Source: Elusimicrobiota bacterium (GTDB taxonomy: Bacteria > Elusimicrobiota > Elusimicrobia > UBA1565 > JACRDR01). Taken from it: a DNA stretch of 64,000 nucleotides. The notes below the pieces were generated by a model that made no database searches, was not told the DNA's origin, and was given only the letters and a program-made list of their open reading frames with translations. The first letter of the stretch is position 1, and each line of letters opens with the position of its first letter. The position numbers were made by a program, and so were the translations under genes. The stretch is from NCBI GenBank assembly GCA_016194745.1, contig JACQBA010000020.1, forward strand, positions 1 to 64,000, read 5' to 3'. Positions 18,569-26,952 of the stretch are shown in pieces.

Positions 18569-20807
18569 GGGCTTCCTCTTCGACGCCTACCCGGAGCCAG
18601 GCGGCATCCGGGTCTGGATCATGGGGCGCGACGGGCGCTGCCGCAGCGTCCTCGATCCCTGGCGGCCGTCGTTCTACTTCTCGGGCGACAAGGCGGCGGT
18701 GCGCCGCGGCCTCGCCTTCCTGCGCGCGGCTCCCTACCCGGCGCGCTGCCGCTGGGCCGAGCGCACGGAGCTTTTCTCGGGCGGCTCGCTGCGGGTCGTG
18801 GACGCCCGCGTCCCGCCGCTGGAGCGCGACCGCGCCGTCGAAGGGCTCAAGGCGCTGGGCCTGAGCCTATACAGCGCGGACATCCACCTCGTCCAGCAGT
18901 TCCACTACGACCGCGGCCACTTCCCGCTGGCCCGCTGCCTCTTCGAGATCGACGGGGACCGCCTTCTGACGCACGAGCTTCGCGACGATCCCTGGGCGAT
19001 CGACTACGAGCCGCCGCCGCTGCGGACTATGAACATCGCCCTCTCCGGCTCGGAGGTGGCGGGGAAGATCGATCCCAATCACGGCCTGCGCGGCAAGCTG
19101 GTGCTGAGCATGGACGGCCGGGACTACGAGCTGGAAGGCTCGACGGAGGAGCAACTCGAGTCGCTGGCGGGGCGCCTGCGCGAGTGGGACCCGGACGTCC
19201 TCACGAGCGAGTGGGGCGACAGCGTGCTTCTGCCGCTCGTCGATCTCCTCGCGCAGAAAGCCCGCATCGACATCCCCTTCTCGCGCGACCCCAGCCGCAG
19301 CACGATGGGCCGGCGCAAGGAGCGCAGCTTCTATACTTACGGGCGCGTCATCTATCAGAACTCCTCGCGCTACCTCTTCGGCCGCTGGCATCTGGACTTG
19401 AATAACAGCTTCATGCTGCGCGAGACGGGCATGATCGGCTTGTGCGAGGTGTCCCGCATCGCCCGCATCCCGCTGCAGCGGGCGGCGCGCTGCACGATCG
19501 GGACCTCGCTCACCTCCATGCAGATGTGCTGGGCGTGGCAGCGCGGCGTCTTGATCCCCATGGACAAGATGCAGGCCGAGGACTTCCGGCCCGCGACCGA
19601 GCTGCTCGTCGCGGACAAAGGCGGCCTGTGCTACGAGCCCGAGGTCGGCTGGCACGAGAACGTGGCCGAGTTCGACTTCACCTCGATGTATCCCGAGATG
19701 ATGGTGCGCCACAACATCTCGCCGGAGACGGTGAACTGCCGCTGCTGCGAGGACAACCTCGTCCCGGAGATCGGCCACCATCTCTGCCGGCGGCGGCGGG
19801 GCCTCGTGCCGTCGGTGCTCGCGCCGATCCTGGACAAGCGCGCCCGGTACAAGTCGCTCGCGAACGCCGGGGGGCCGGACGCCGGGACGTACAAGAAGCG
19901 CGCGACGGCGCACAAGTGGATCCTCGTCTGCTGCTTCGGCTACCTGGGCTTCAAGAACGCGCGCTTCGGGAAGATCGAGAGCCACGAGAGCGTCACCGCC
20001 TGGGGGCGCGAAGTGCTGCTGCGGGCCAAGGAGACGGCCGAGGCCCGCGGGCTGCGGGTCCTGCACGCGCTCGTCGACGCGGTCTGGGTGCAGGTGGGGC
20101 CCAAGACCGATCTCGAGAGCCTGCGGCGGGAGATCGAGGCTGCGGCCGGCTGCCCGCTCGGCCTCGAGGGCGTCTACAAGTGGATCCGCTACTGTCCCTC
20201 CAAGCGGGACCCGCTCTCGGGCGTGCCGGGCCGCTATTTCGGAGCGTTCGCGACCGGCGAACTCAAGATCCGCGGGATCGCGGCGCGCCGCCGCGATACG
20301 CCGCCGCTGCTCAAGGACCTGCAGGCGGAGCTGCTCGGCGCGCTGTCCCGCGCCGAGGACCTCGCGGCGTGCCGGGCGATGGCGCCCGCGCTCGCGGAGA
20401 TCGTCGAGGGCTATCGCCTGCGGCTCAAGGAGGGGCAGGTCACCGCGCCTGAGCTCGCGATCACGTTCAATCTGTCGAAGCCGCCCGAGGAGTACGTGCA
20501 CGACACGCTTGCGTCGCTCGCGGCAAAGCAGCTCGCGGCGTCGGGCGTCACGCTCCACGCGGGCGAGACCGTCCGCTACGTGATCGTCGCCGCCAAGGAG
20601 AAGGTCAAGGAATGGCGGAGCAAGCCGCTCGCGTTCTTGGAGGAGGGACTCGACTACGACGCGGCGAAATATCTCGAACTCCTCGAGCGCGCCGCCGACG
20701 AGGTCCTGGGCGGCCTTGCGTCCGTCGTCGCCGCGGAGCCTAAGTCGAGACCGCGGGACGAACTCGACGCGCCTCTGCTGCCGCTCGTTTGGGAGGAGCC
20801 CCCATGA
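18549..20807 (+). CDS. Family B DNA polymerase, PolB2-like, exonuclease-dead
   Basis: The product has 752 residues, short for a full PolB. The N-terminal and exonuclease-like domain is recognisable, but the catalytic acidic residues are gone: the Exo I position (after PPLRTMN) reads IALSGSE instead of DIE, and the Exo II region after WDPDVLT reads SEWGDSV, lacking the N...FD residues. The polymerase domain keeps motif A as DFTSMYP (Asp376). Motif B is altered to KWILVCCFGY (canonical KxxxNSxYG), and motif C reads LVDAVWV, retaining one Asp (Asp510) of DTD. This pattern resembles archaeal PolB2 and suggests a specialised, non-proofreading polymerase for damaged templates. Whether it still polymerises is uncertain. 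Last gene of the LexA-like-controlled cassette. Confidence 0.8.
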   Translation: MGTERLEGFLFDAYPEPGGIRVWIMGRDGRCRSVLDPWRPSFYFSGDKAAVRRGLAFLRAAPYPARCRWAERTELFSGGSLRVVDARVPPLERDRAVEGLKALGLSLYSADIHLVQQFHYDRGHFPLARCLFEIDGDRLLTHELRDDPWAIDYEPPPLRTMNIALSGSEVAGKIDPNHGLRGKLVLSMDGRDYELEGSTEEQLESLAGRLREWDPDVLTSEWGDSVLLPLVDLLAQKARIDIPFSRDPSRSTMGRRKERSFYTYGRVIYQNSSRYLFGRWHLDLNNSFMLRETGMIGLCEVSRIARIPLQRAARCTIGTSLTSMQMCWAWQRGVLIPMDKMQAEDFRPATELLVADKGGLCYEPEVGWHENVAEFDFTSMYPEMMVRHNISPETVNCRCCEDNLVPEIGHHLCRRRRGLVPSVLAPILDKRARYKSLANAGGPDAGTYKKRATAHKWILVCCFGYLGFKNARFGKIESHESVTAWGREVLLRAKETAEARGLRVLHALVDAVWVQVGPKTDLESLRREIEAAAGCPLGLEGVYKWIRYCPSKRDPLSGVPGRYFGAFATGELKIRGIAARRRDTPPLLKDLQAELLGALSRAEDLAACRAMAPALAEIVEGYRLRLKEGQVTAPELAITFNLSKPPEEYVHDTLASLAAKQLAASGVTLHAGETVRYVIVAAKEKVKEWRSKPLAFLEEGLDYDAAKYLELLERAADEVLGGLASVVAAEPKSRPRDELDAPLLPLVWEEPP

Positions 20808-20827
20808 CGCGGCGGCTCGACCGGCGT

Positions 20828-22192
20828 CTACGTCTTGCGGCAGCGCTCTACGACGGCGTAGTCCCCGAAGCGCTTCGCCTGGGTCGCCGCGCAGTCCGGG
20901 CCGGGAGACAGCGGGGACCGGAGGATCAACGTCTCTTCGTCCGCGGTCCGGGGATCGGGGCGCGGCGCGCCGGGAAAGGGAGAGGCCGCCTTCGGGTAGT
21001 AGCGGCCCACGGGGATGAGCATCCAGCCGGCGCCGGGCGCCAGGACGCGGAGGTCCTTGCGCTCGGGGGCGGAGAGGTACTCGGCGATTTCCTTGTCGAA
21101 GGACTTGCGCGCCGCGAAGTAGCGCGCGCCCGTGACGCCGAAGACGAGCGCGAGTACCCCCAGGCTCAGCGCGGCGGTCTTTGCGCTCGCGTGCTTGAGT
21201 CCCGCCGCGAGCAGCAGGCACAGCGCCGGCAGCGCGACGATCGAGTGGCGCCCGGGCAGGTAGACCCGGAGATGAAGCGAGAGCACGAACGGGACCGCGG
21301 CCGCGACGATGGCGAAGAAGGCGAGGCGGCGGAGCAAGACCCGCTCCTCCTTCATCAGCCGCCGCAGCAGCAGCGCCGCCGCGAGCACGGCGGCCGCGGC
21401 GACGAGGGGCTTGCCGTAGGTCCAACGCGCGTCCGCCGCGCCGATGCGCAGCTGGACGCCCGCCAGCGAGTAGAGCGCGCGGACCGCGCCCTCCGCGCTC
21501 GCGAGCGGGTAGGGAGAGCGGGACGCGAGGTCCCGCGCTTGGCGAAACGCCAGCGGCGCGAGCGGCAGAGCGCCGACGAGGACCGCCGGAAACGCGATCC
21601 GCGCGCCGCTCGGGACGGGCCGGGACCAGGCGGCCAGCGCCGCGGCGAGGATGAGAAACGCGGCGTAGTAGTGGACGTAGAGCGCCGCGATCGAGGCGCC
21701 AGCGAACAGCGCCCAGTCCCGGCCGCGTCCCGAGCGCAGCGCCTCGAGGCAGCCGCCGATCATCACGAAACCGAACAGCACGAGCAGCCCGTACGGCCGC
21801 AGCTCCTGCGAATAGGCGAGGTGCAGGGGATGGAGCGCGAGAAGCGTCGCCGCGGCGAGCCCGCCGAAACGCCCGAGCGTCCGCTTTCCGGCCCAGTACG
21901 CCGCGCCGATCCCCGCCACGCCGATGAGCGCCGTCAGGAAATGCAGGGCGAGGTCCGAGTCGCCGAAGGCGCGCATCCACGAGTGGACCAGCAGGTAGAA
22001 GCCGGGGGGATTGGACTCGCTCGAGCCGGGAAGGAGGCGGAGGATCTCGCCGGGCGAGAGCCGCGAGAGCCTCCAGACGAGCGCCTCGTCCAGCCACAGC
22101 GGCTCGCCCGATCGGACGAAGCGGAGGAGGGCGCCCGCGAGGACGGCCGCGGCGAGAGTCCATTCGAAGGCGCGTCGTCGTCGGGGGGACAT
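20828..22192 (-). CDS. GT-C family membrane glycosyltransferase (GT39/ArnT-like)
   Basis: A 454-residue polytopic protein. The first periplasmic loop carries GEPLWLDEALVWRLS, the acidic (D/E) loop-1 motif of GT-C transferases. About ten membrane helices follow, with YSQELRPYGLLVL after helix 3-4 and GRHSIVALP near helix 8, both typical of the PMT_2 family, then a short soluble tail. It should transfer a sugar from a polyprenyl carrier to a periplasmic acceptor. TATGAT six bases before ATG provides its promoter. A C-terminal fragment of a related gene survives at 16730-16805. Confidence 0.8.
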   Translation of the reverse strand: MSPRRRRAFEWTLAAAVLAGALLRFVRSGEPLWLDEALVWRLSRLSPGEILRLLPGSSESNPPGFYLLVHSWMRAFGDSDLALHFLTALIGVAGIGAAYWAGKRTLGRFGGLAAATLLALHPLHLAYSQELRPYGLLVLFGFVMIGGCLEALRSGRGRDWALFAGASIAALYVHYYAAFLILAAALAAWSRPVPSGARIAFPAVLVGALPLAPLAFRQARDLASRSPYPLASAEGAVRALYSLAGVQLRIGAADARWTYGKPLVAAAAVLAAALLLRRLMKEERVLLRRLAFFAIVAAAVPFVLSLHLRVYLPGRHSIVALPALCLLLAAGLKHASAKTAALSLGVLALVFGVTGARYFAARKSFDKEIAEYLSAPERKDLRVLAPGAGWMLIPVGRYYPKAASPFPGAPRPDPRTADEETLILRSPLSPGPDCAATQAKRFGDYAVVERCRKT

Positions 22193-22198
22193 CGTCGG

Positions 22199-22204
22199 AT
22201 CATA
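22199..22204 (-). promoter_or_regulatory. -10 box (TATGAT) 6 nt before ATG
   Basis: Minus-strand TATGAT plus six bases precedes the ATG at 22192. Confidence 0.5.
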
Positions 22205-22224
22205 GCAAACGGGCGTGCCCTCAC

Positions 22225-22253
22225 TTGATAATCGGAAGACACGGCCCTATAAT
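22225..22253 (+). promoter_or_regulatory. Sigma-70 promoter, leaderless
   Basis: TTGATA (22225-22230), exactly 17 bases, then a perfect TATAAT (22248-22253), and the ATG at 22260 six bases later. Best example of the leaderless layout with both boxes visible. Confidence 0.75.
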
Positions 22254-22259
22254 AGGCGT

Positions 22260-23315
22260 ATGAATTTCAATCGCGGAATGAAGGGACTTCTCCTCTTGGC
22301 TCTCGCGGCGACGACGGCGGCCTCCGCGTCGGCGGCGCCGTCGCCGCGCTACAAGATCCGCTGGCTCCTCGCGCACGACACGACCGCCGCCTTCGCGACG
22401 GCGACGGACAAGTTCGCCGAGATCGTGAGCCGCGAGACGGGCGGCGAGGTGCAGGTCGTCGCGGTCTCGGCCTCGGACGCCGAGCCGACAGGCCGCGTGC
22501 ATCAGTCGGTCGCCGCCGGCAAGTTCGAGATGGGCCAGGCCTACTCGCACACGCTCGGCGACGCGGAGCCGCGCTTTCGCCTCTTCGACATGCCGTTCCT
22601 CTTCTCGAGCGACCGGGAGATCTTCGAGGTCTTCGAAGGGGCCGTCGGCGAAGGACTTCTGGATCGCCTGTCGTCCACGGGCGTGCGCGGGCTCGGGTTC
22701 ACTTACAGCGGCGGGCGCGAGGTGCTCTCCGCCCCGCGTCCCGTCAGGACGCCCGCCGATCTCAAGGGGCTCAAGGTGGGCGCCTTCGGCAATCCCGTCC
22801 TGGACGCGTGGCTTCGCGGGCAGGGCGCCACGCTCATGGCGATGGGCCCCGACTTCCCGAAGGCGGGCGAGCTGATCAAGGCGGGCACGTCGAACGCCGA
22901 CAGCGCGCTGTGGCCCTATTGGGTCTTCTATAAGGATGGGTTCGAGAAGACGCCCGGCATCTTCCCGTACGCGACCGAGCTCTTCGCCGCGCCGCGCGTG
23001 AGCGTCATCGTGATCAACGAGACGTTCTTCGCCTCGCTCCCCAAGCGGCACCAGGCCGCGGTGCGCAAGGCGGCTAGCCTCGCCGCCAAGGCGGAGCGCG
23101 CCGACACGATCCGCCGCAATGATGAGGGAAAGCGCAAGATGGAAAGTCGCGGGCTCAAGATCGCGACGCTCTCCGCCGCCGAGCGCGCGGCCTTCCGCGC
23201 CGCGGCTCAGCCCGTCTACGACCGCTTCGCCGCGTCGGTCGGGCTGGGCGCCCTGAAGCGGACGCCGACGCCGCAGGCGCGCCGGTCTTCGGGCGACGTC
23301 GAAGGCGCCCGCTGA
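22260..23315 (+). CDS. TRAP-type (DctP-like) solute-binding protein, orphan
   Basis: A 351-residue protein with a signal peptide (MNFNRGMKGLLLLALAATTAASA) and a DctP-like body: YKIRWLLAHD at strand 1, FAEIVSRETGGEVQV, FEMGQAYSHTLG, MPFLFSSDRE, and GLKVGAFGNPV in place of the usual RxPxNP region. The family binds organic acids or similar solutes for TRAP transporters, but no DctQ or DctM membrane subunit is present anywhere in the window. It overlaps the thioredoxin/cytochrome/copper protein gene by 4 nt, so the two may form one periplasmic function rather than a transporter. A paralogue sits at 43075-44061. Confidence 0.75.
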   Translation: MNFNRGMKGLLLLALAATTAASASAAPSPRYKIRWLLAHDTTAAFATATDKFAEIVSRETGGEVQVVAVSASDAEPTGRVHQSVAAGKFEMGQAYSHTLGDAEPRFRLFDMPFLFSSDREIFEVFEGAVGEGLLDRLSSTGVRGLGFTYSGGREVLSAPRPVRTPADLKGLKVGAFGNPVLDAWLRGQGATLMAMGPDFPKAGELIKAGTSNADSALWPYWVFYKDGFEKTPGIFPYATELFAAPRVSVIVINETFFASLPKRHQAAVRKAASLAAKAERADTIRRNDEGKRKMESRGLKIATLSAAERAAFRAAAQPVYDRFAASVGLGALKRTPTPQARRSSGDVEGAR

Positions 23316-25051
23316 CCCGCCGCCCCGGCCGTCCGCGCTCGAGCCTGATCGCCGCCGCGTCGGCCGCCGTCGCCTTCGCGCTGCTCGCGCTACTCGTCTC
23401 GCGCGTCCAGCGACGAGGACTCTTCGGCGCGCGCGCGGCCGGGCTCGCGCGCGCGGAGAACTTCCGGCTTCTCGACCACCGGGGACGGTCGCACGAGCTC
23501 TACGCCTACGCGGAGGCCAAGGCCGTGGTGCTCGTCGTCCAAAGCAACGGCTGCCCGATCCTCCGGCGCGCCGTCCCCGCGCTCGCCGCTCTCCGCGCCG
23601 CCTACGCTCCGCGCGGCGTCGAGTTCCTCATGATCAACGGCAGCCCCGGCGACTCGCTCGCCGCCGTCGAGGCCGAGGCGAAGGAGTTTGGGGACGTCCT
23701 GGCGATCTTAAAAGACGACACGCAAGCCGTCCTGCGCGGGCTCGGCGCCACGCGCTCCGCCGAGGCGTTCGTCGTCGATCCGCGCCGCTGGAGCGTCGTC
23801 TATCGCGGCGCGATCGACGACCGTTTGGGCTACGAGACGAGCAAGCCCCGCGCCGAGAAGCGGTTCCTGGCGGACGCGTTGGACCGACTTTTGGCCGGAC
23901 GCGCGGTGTCCGTCCCCGAGACGCCGGTCCAAGGCTGCCTCGTCGACCTGAGCGTCCGCCGGACTCCCGAGTACGTCCACGACGCGGCGCCCGTCCTCGC
24001 CCGCTCCTGCCTGCCCTGTCACGCGTCGGGCAAGGTGCTCCCGACGCTCGACTCCTATGAGAAGCTCCGCGGCTGGGGCCCGATGATCCGCGAGACGATC
24101 ATGACCGAGCGCATGCCCGGCCCGCGCGTCGACCCGCGCTACGGACGCTTCAAGGGAGCCTGGGGCGCCGAGGACGCGAAGCTCCTCCTCGATTGGCTCG
24201 CCGCCGGCGCCCCGCGCGGCGAGGGAGAGGACCCGATGCCGGCGCTCGCCGCGGCGACGCGCAGGGGAGTCCCCGAGCTTTCCTTCGAGGCCGAGGCGGA
24301 GGAGCGGATTCCGGCGGAGGGGGAGAGCTCCGTGCGGCTCGTCACGCTATCGCCTCCCGCGCCGCGCGACCTGTGGATCGAAGGCATCGAGATGGCGACC
24401 AATCCCGACGTGACGCACCACGCTCTAGCCGTCTCGCTGCCTGCGGGCGCCGCGCGCGCGGCGGGCCCCGCGATGGCCGCGCCCGGCCGGCAGCTCATCC
24501 CCGCCAAGCCCGGGCCCGGATACCGCGCGCTGCCGGGAGACGGCTCCGCCTTCGTGCCGAAAGGCGCCCGCCTCGCTCTCGAGGTCCACTACGTCCCGTC
24601 GGGCCGCCTCGCGCTCGACCGCCCGCGGCTCTCCGTCTGGACGCGAAAAGGCCCGGGCCGCCCGAAGGCGCTCGAACGCCTCACTCTCGAGCAGAAAGAC
24701 TTCACCCTCCCTCCCGGCGCGCGCGAGTTCAAAGTCGAGGTCAAAAAGCGCCTCGAGCGCGACGTCGACGTCGTGGCCCTGTGGCCGCACATGCACGCGC
24801 GCGGCTCGTGGATGCGCATCGAAGCCGTCGCCCCGGACGGCCGCCGCGAGATCCTCCTGTCCGCCCCGCGCGTCGCCCCGCGCCGCCAGCCCCTTCTTGA
24901 ACTCGAGCGCCCCAAGCGCCTCGAGGCAGGCACGACCGTTGTGGCGACCGGCGCCTTCGACAACCCGTCCCGCGACCTCATCCGCAGCGGCCCCGATCCC
25001 TCCGAGGAGATGTTCCAGGCGCACGTCTATTGGACGGCAGTCTCCCGCTGA
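23312..25051 (+). CDS. Thioredoxin-like / cytochrome c / copper monooxygenase (PHM-like) fusion protein, copy 1
   Basis: The 579-residue product begins with a membrane anchor (SLIAAASAAVAFALLALLV). A redoxin domain follows (ENFRLLDHRG, QSNGCPILRR with one Cys, VEFLMINGSP). A haem-binding CLPCH lies at residues 233-237, and a type II copper monooxygenase-like region has HH at 369-370, LEVHYV, and HMH at 493-495, the copper ligands of the PHM/DBM family. No ATG, GTG or TTG precedes the anchor in frame; CTG at 23312, overlapping the upstream TGA, is the most likely start. Starting at GTG 23525 would delete the anchor and part of the redoxin fold, which the paralogue at 34962 retains. Likely periplasmic electron-fed monooxygenase; substrate unknown. 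Confidence 0.7.
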   Translation: MTRRPGRPRSSLIAAASAAVAFALLALLVSRVQRRGLFGARAAGLARAENFRLLDHRGRSHELYAYAEAKAVVLVVQSNGCPILRRAVPALAALRAAYAPRGVEFLMINGSPGDSLAAVEAEAKEFGDVLAILKDDTQAVLRGLGATRSAEAFVVDPRRWSVVYRGAIDDRLGYETSKPRAEKRFLADALDRLLAGRAVSVPETPVQGCLVDLSVRRTPEYVHDAAPVLARSCLPCHASGKVLPTLDSYEKLRGWGPMIRETIMTERMPGPRVDPRYGRFKGAWGAEDAKLLLDWLAAGAPRGEGEDPMPALAAATRRGVPELSFEAEAEERIPAEGESSVRLVTLSPPAPRDLWIEGIEMATNPDVTHHALAVSLPAGAARAAGPAMAAPGRQLIPAKPGPGYRALPGDGSAFVPKGARLALEVHYVPSGRLALDRPRLSVWTRKGPGRPKALERLTLEQKDFTLPPGAREFKVEVKKRLERDVDVVALWPHMHARGSWMRIEAVAPDGRREILLSAPRVAPRRQPLLELERPKRLEAGTTVVATGAFDNPSRDLIRSGPDPSEEMFQAHVYWTAVSR

Positions 25052-25164
25052 CATAGATTAGGGGTAGTTCGCTGACTCGCCAAATATTGGGCGCTCTGAC
25101 AGGATGTTCTGCGTTTTTTCGTTAGTGGCTCCAGAACTGCTATCTGACATGTTATTCTCTTTCA
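25052..25164. promoter_or_regulatory. Upstream region of the first AsnB-like gene
   Basis: This 113-nt gap is AT-richer than its surroundings. It contains TATTCT (25153-25158) six bases before the ATG, an inverted repeat GTTCTG/CAGAAC (25106-25111 and 25132-25137), and two direct copies of TCTGACA (25095-25101 and 25143-25149). These could be operator sites. No ORF or precursor peptide is visible here. Confidence 0.4.
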
Positions 25165-26952
25165 ATGGCGAGCTTCTGCGGAGTTTGGAGCGTTTCCGGC
25201 GAACCGGTCGCGGGAGTCGCTTCGCCTGAGAGGCGGCGGGCGCTACGGGCGCGGGTCGCCGGCGGGGCGGGCGGGGTCGTCGAGGTCGAGCAGGGGCCGT
25301 TGTGGCTTGCCGTGCCGGCGGGGCGGCTGAGGCGCGGCGACTCGGACGTCCTCGCGTGGGACGGCTTCCTTCCGTCGGCCGTCGGGACGCCGGACCCGGA
25401 CGCGCCTTGGGAAGGCCACTACTCGCTCGCGCACGCGGATTTCTCAGCGCGGCGGCTCACGCTCATGCGCGACCTCGGGGGAGGGGAGGACCTCTTCTAT
25501 ATCCGCACGCCCGAGGCGGTGGTGTTCGCCAACTCGGTGCGGCCGCTGCTCGAGTGGTGCGGCGACGATCGGAGGATCGAGACCGAAGCGTTGGCGCAGC
25601 TTCTGTTCAACGGGCCGGCGCCCCTGGGCGGCGTCACGTTCTTTCGTGGGATCCGGGAGCTCGAGCCGGGGGAGAGCGTCGTGGTCGAGCGGGGCTCGTG
25701 GCGGAGGACTGCGCCGCGGCTGCCGTTCCTCGAGCCGGATCGTCCGGGGCAGGCGACGCCGGCTGAATTCAGGAAGCTACTCAAAGACGCGACGGGGCGC
25801 GCGATCGCGGGCGACCGGGAGGTCGCGGTCGCCCTCTCGGGCGGGATCGACTCGGCGACCGTCGCCGCGCTCGCGGTCGAGCACCTCGGCGCGGCGGGCG
25901 TCTGCGCGTACACCTTCGAGTTCGACGAGCCCGCGTTCCCGTCCGAGACGAAGCTCGCGCAGGTTACGGCGAAGCGGCTCGGCATCCGGCATCAGGTCGT
26001 GAGGATCACGCGCCGCAAGCAGCTCGCGGCGGCCCCGCGCTACTGTTGGGCGGTGCAGGAGGGGCGCATGCGCGGCAATCCGGCGCGGATGCTCCTCGCC
26101 GAGGCCGCGGCCGCGGCGGGGGCGAAGAAGCTCCTGACCGGCGACGGCGTCGAGCAGTTGCTCGGCTCCCTCGAGTTCCGGCCGTACCTGCACGAGCTCG
26201 CGCGGAACATCGGGCGCACGCCGTTCGCGGGCTGGGCGCTCTCCACGACGTTGCCCCTCGTCAAGCGCGTGATGCCCGCGCGCGCGAGCTGGCCGCCGCA
26301 CCCGGACATCCGCGGCGCGGTCGCGACGACGCTGCGGCGCCGCGGCGTCTTGAAGGACCTGGCGCGCTTCTACTCGCCGCGCCTGGTGCGCTTCGCGCGC
26401 GCGATCGAGGAGTCGAAGGCGATCGGTTCGGCGGTCGGGGATTCCTCGGAAACGCTCCTCTCCGCGCTGACCCGCGTCTGCCATCACTACAACTTGATGC
26501 CCCGCATGCTGTGGAAGCGCGTCGCGATGGGGCGCGCGGCGGGCGTGTCCTACGTCGCCCCGGCCATGCTGCGGGACTGCATCGGCGAGGCGCCGCGATT
26601 TGCGGCCGAAACGTGGAGCGTCGCCGAGGAGTACTCGCGCCACCTCCAGCGCGAGGCCGTGGCCGCCGACGTGGCGCCCGAGGTGCTCGGGCGCCACAAG
26701 CTGCGGGAGCAGGCGGTCGGTCCCTCGAGCTGGATCCCCGATCTCGTAGCGATGGTCGAGGCCGGCACCGATGGCCTCGCGGGCCTGGCCCCATATCTCA
26801 CCGACGAGGAGCTTCGGGCCGCCCGGCGCCACCATCCATATCCGCTCGCCCAGGCCGCGCTCATGAGTCGCGTCTTCCTGGAAGGGCCGCCGCGCGACGC
26901 GGCGCCCGCGTGGAGCGACTTGGGGCGAGTCTCCGAAGCCGCCGCCGCCTAG
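25165..26952 (+). CDS. Asparagine synthetase-like enzyme, copy 1
   Basis: The product has 595 residues. The N-terminal half is a class II amidotransferase-like fold (GHYSLAHADF, EDLFYIRTPE, VVFANSVRPLLEW, GIRELEPGESVVV), but it starts MASFCGVW, so Cys is residue 5 and cannot be the free N-terminal nucleophile of a glutaminase. The second half has the PP-loop SGGIDS at residues 225-230 for ATP adenylation and a degenerate TGDGVEQLLGS where AsnB has GDGxDExxGGY. This combination, an active-looking ATP site without a glutaminase, is known from lasso peptide cyclases (McjC) and beta-lactam synthetases. It may activate a carboxylate and join it to a bound amine. Two paralogues lie at 29739 and 31466. 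Confidence 0.8.
   Translation: MASFCGVWSVSGEPVAGVASPERRRALRARVAGGAGGVVEVEQGPLWLAVPAGRLRRGDSDVLAWDGFLPSAVGTPDPDAPWEGHYSLAHADFSARRLTLMRDLGGGEDLFYIRTPEAVVFANSVRPLLEWCGDDRRIETEALAQLLFNGPAPLGGVTFFRGIRELEPGESVVVERGSWRRTAPRLPFLEPDRPGQATPAEFRKLLKDATGRAIAGDREVAVALSGGIDSATVAALAVEHLGAAGVCAYTFEFDEPAFPSETKLAQVTAKRLGIRHQVVRITRRKQLAAAPRYCWAVQEGRMRGNPARMLLAEAAAAAGAKKLLTGDGVEQLLGSLEFRPYLHELARNIGRTPFAGWALSTTLPLVKRVMPARASWPPHPDIRGAVATTLRRRGVLKDLARFYSPRLVRFARAIEESKAIGSAVGDSSETLLSALTRVCHHYNLMPRMLWKRVAMGRAAGVSYVAPAMLRDCIGEAPRFAAETWSVAEEYSRHLQREAVAADVAPEVLGRHKLREQAVGPSSWIPDLVAMVEAGTDGLAGLAPYLTDEELRAARRHHPYPLAQAALMSRVFLEGPPRDAAPAWSDLGRVSEAAAA

Noticed and set aside
18867..22163. Very long minus-strand open frame opposite the polymerase and GT-C gene
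   Set aside because: Low-complexity Arg/Ala/Gly/Pro translation with no domain; a shadow produced by GC-rich third positions.
25052..25164. Search for a lasso-type precursor peptide next to the AsnB-like genes
   Set aside because: No short ORF with leader-like sequence and ribosome binding site; no leader-binding/protease B protein in the window, so a lasso peptide call is not supported.
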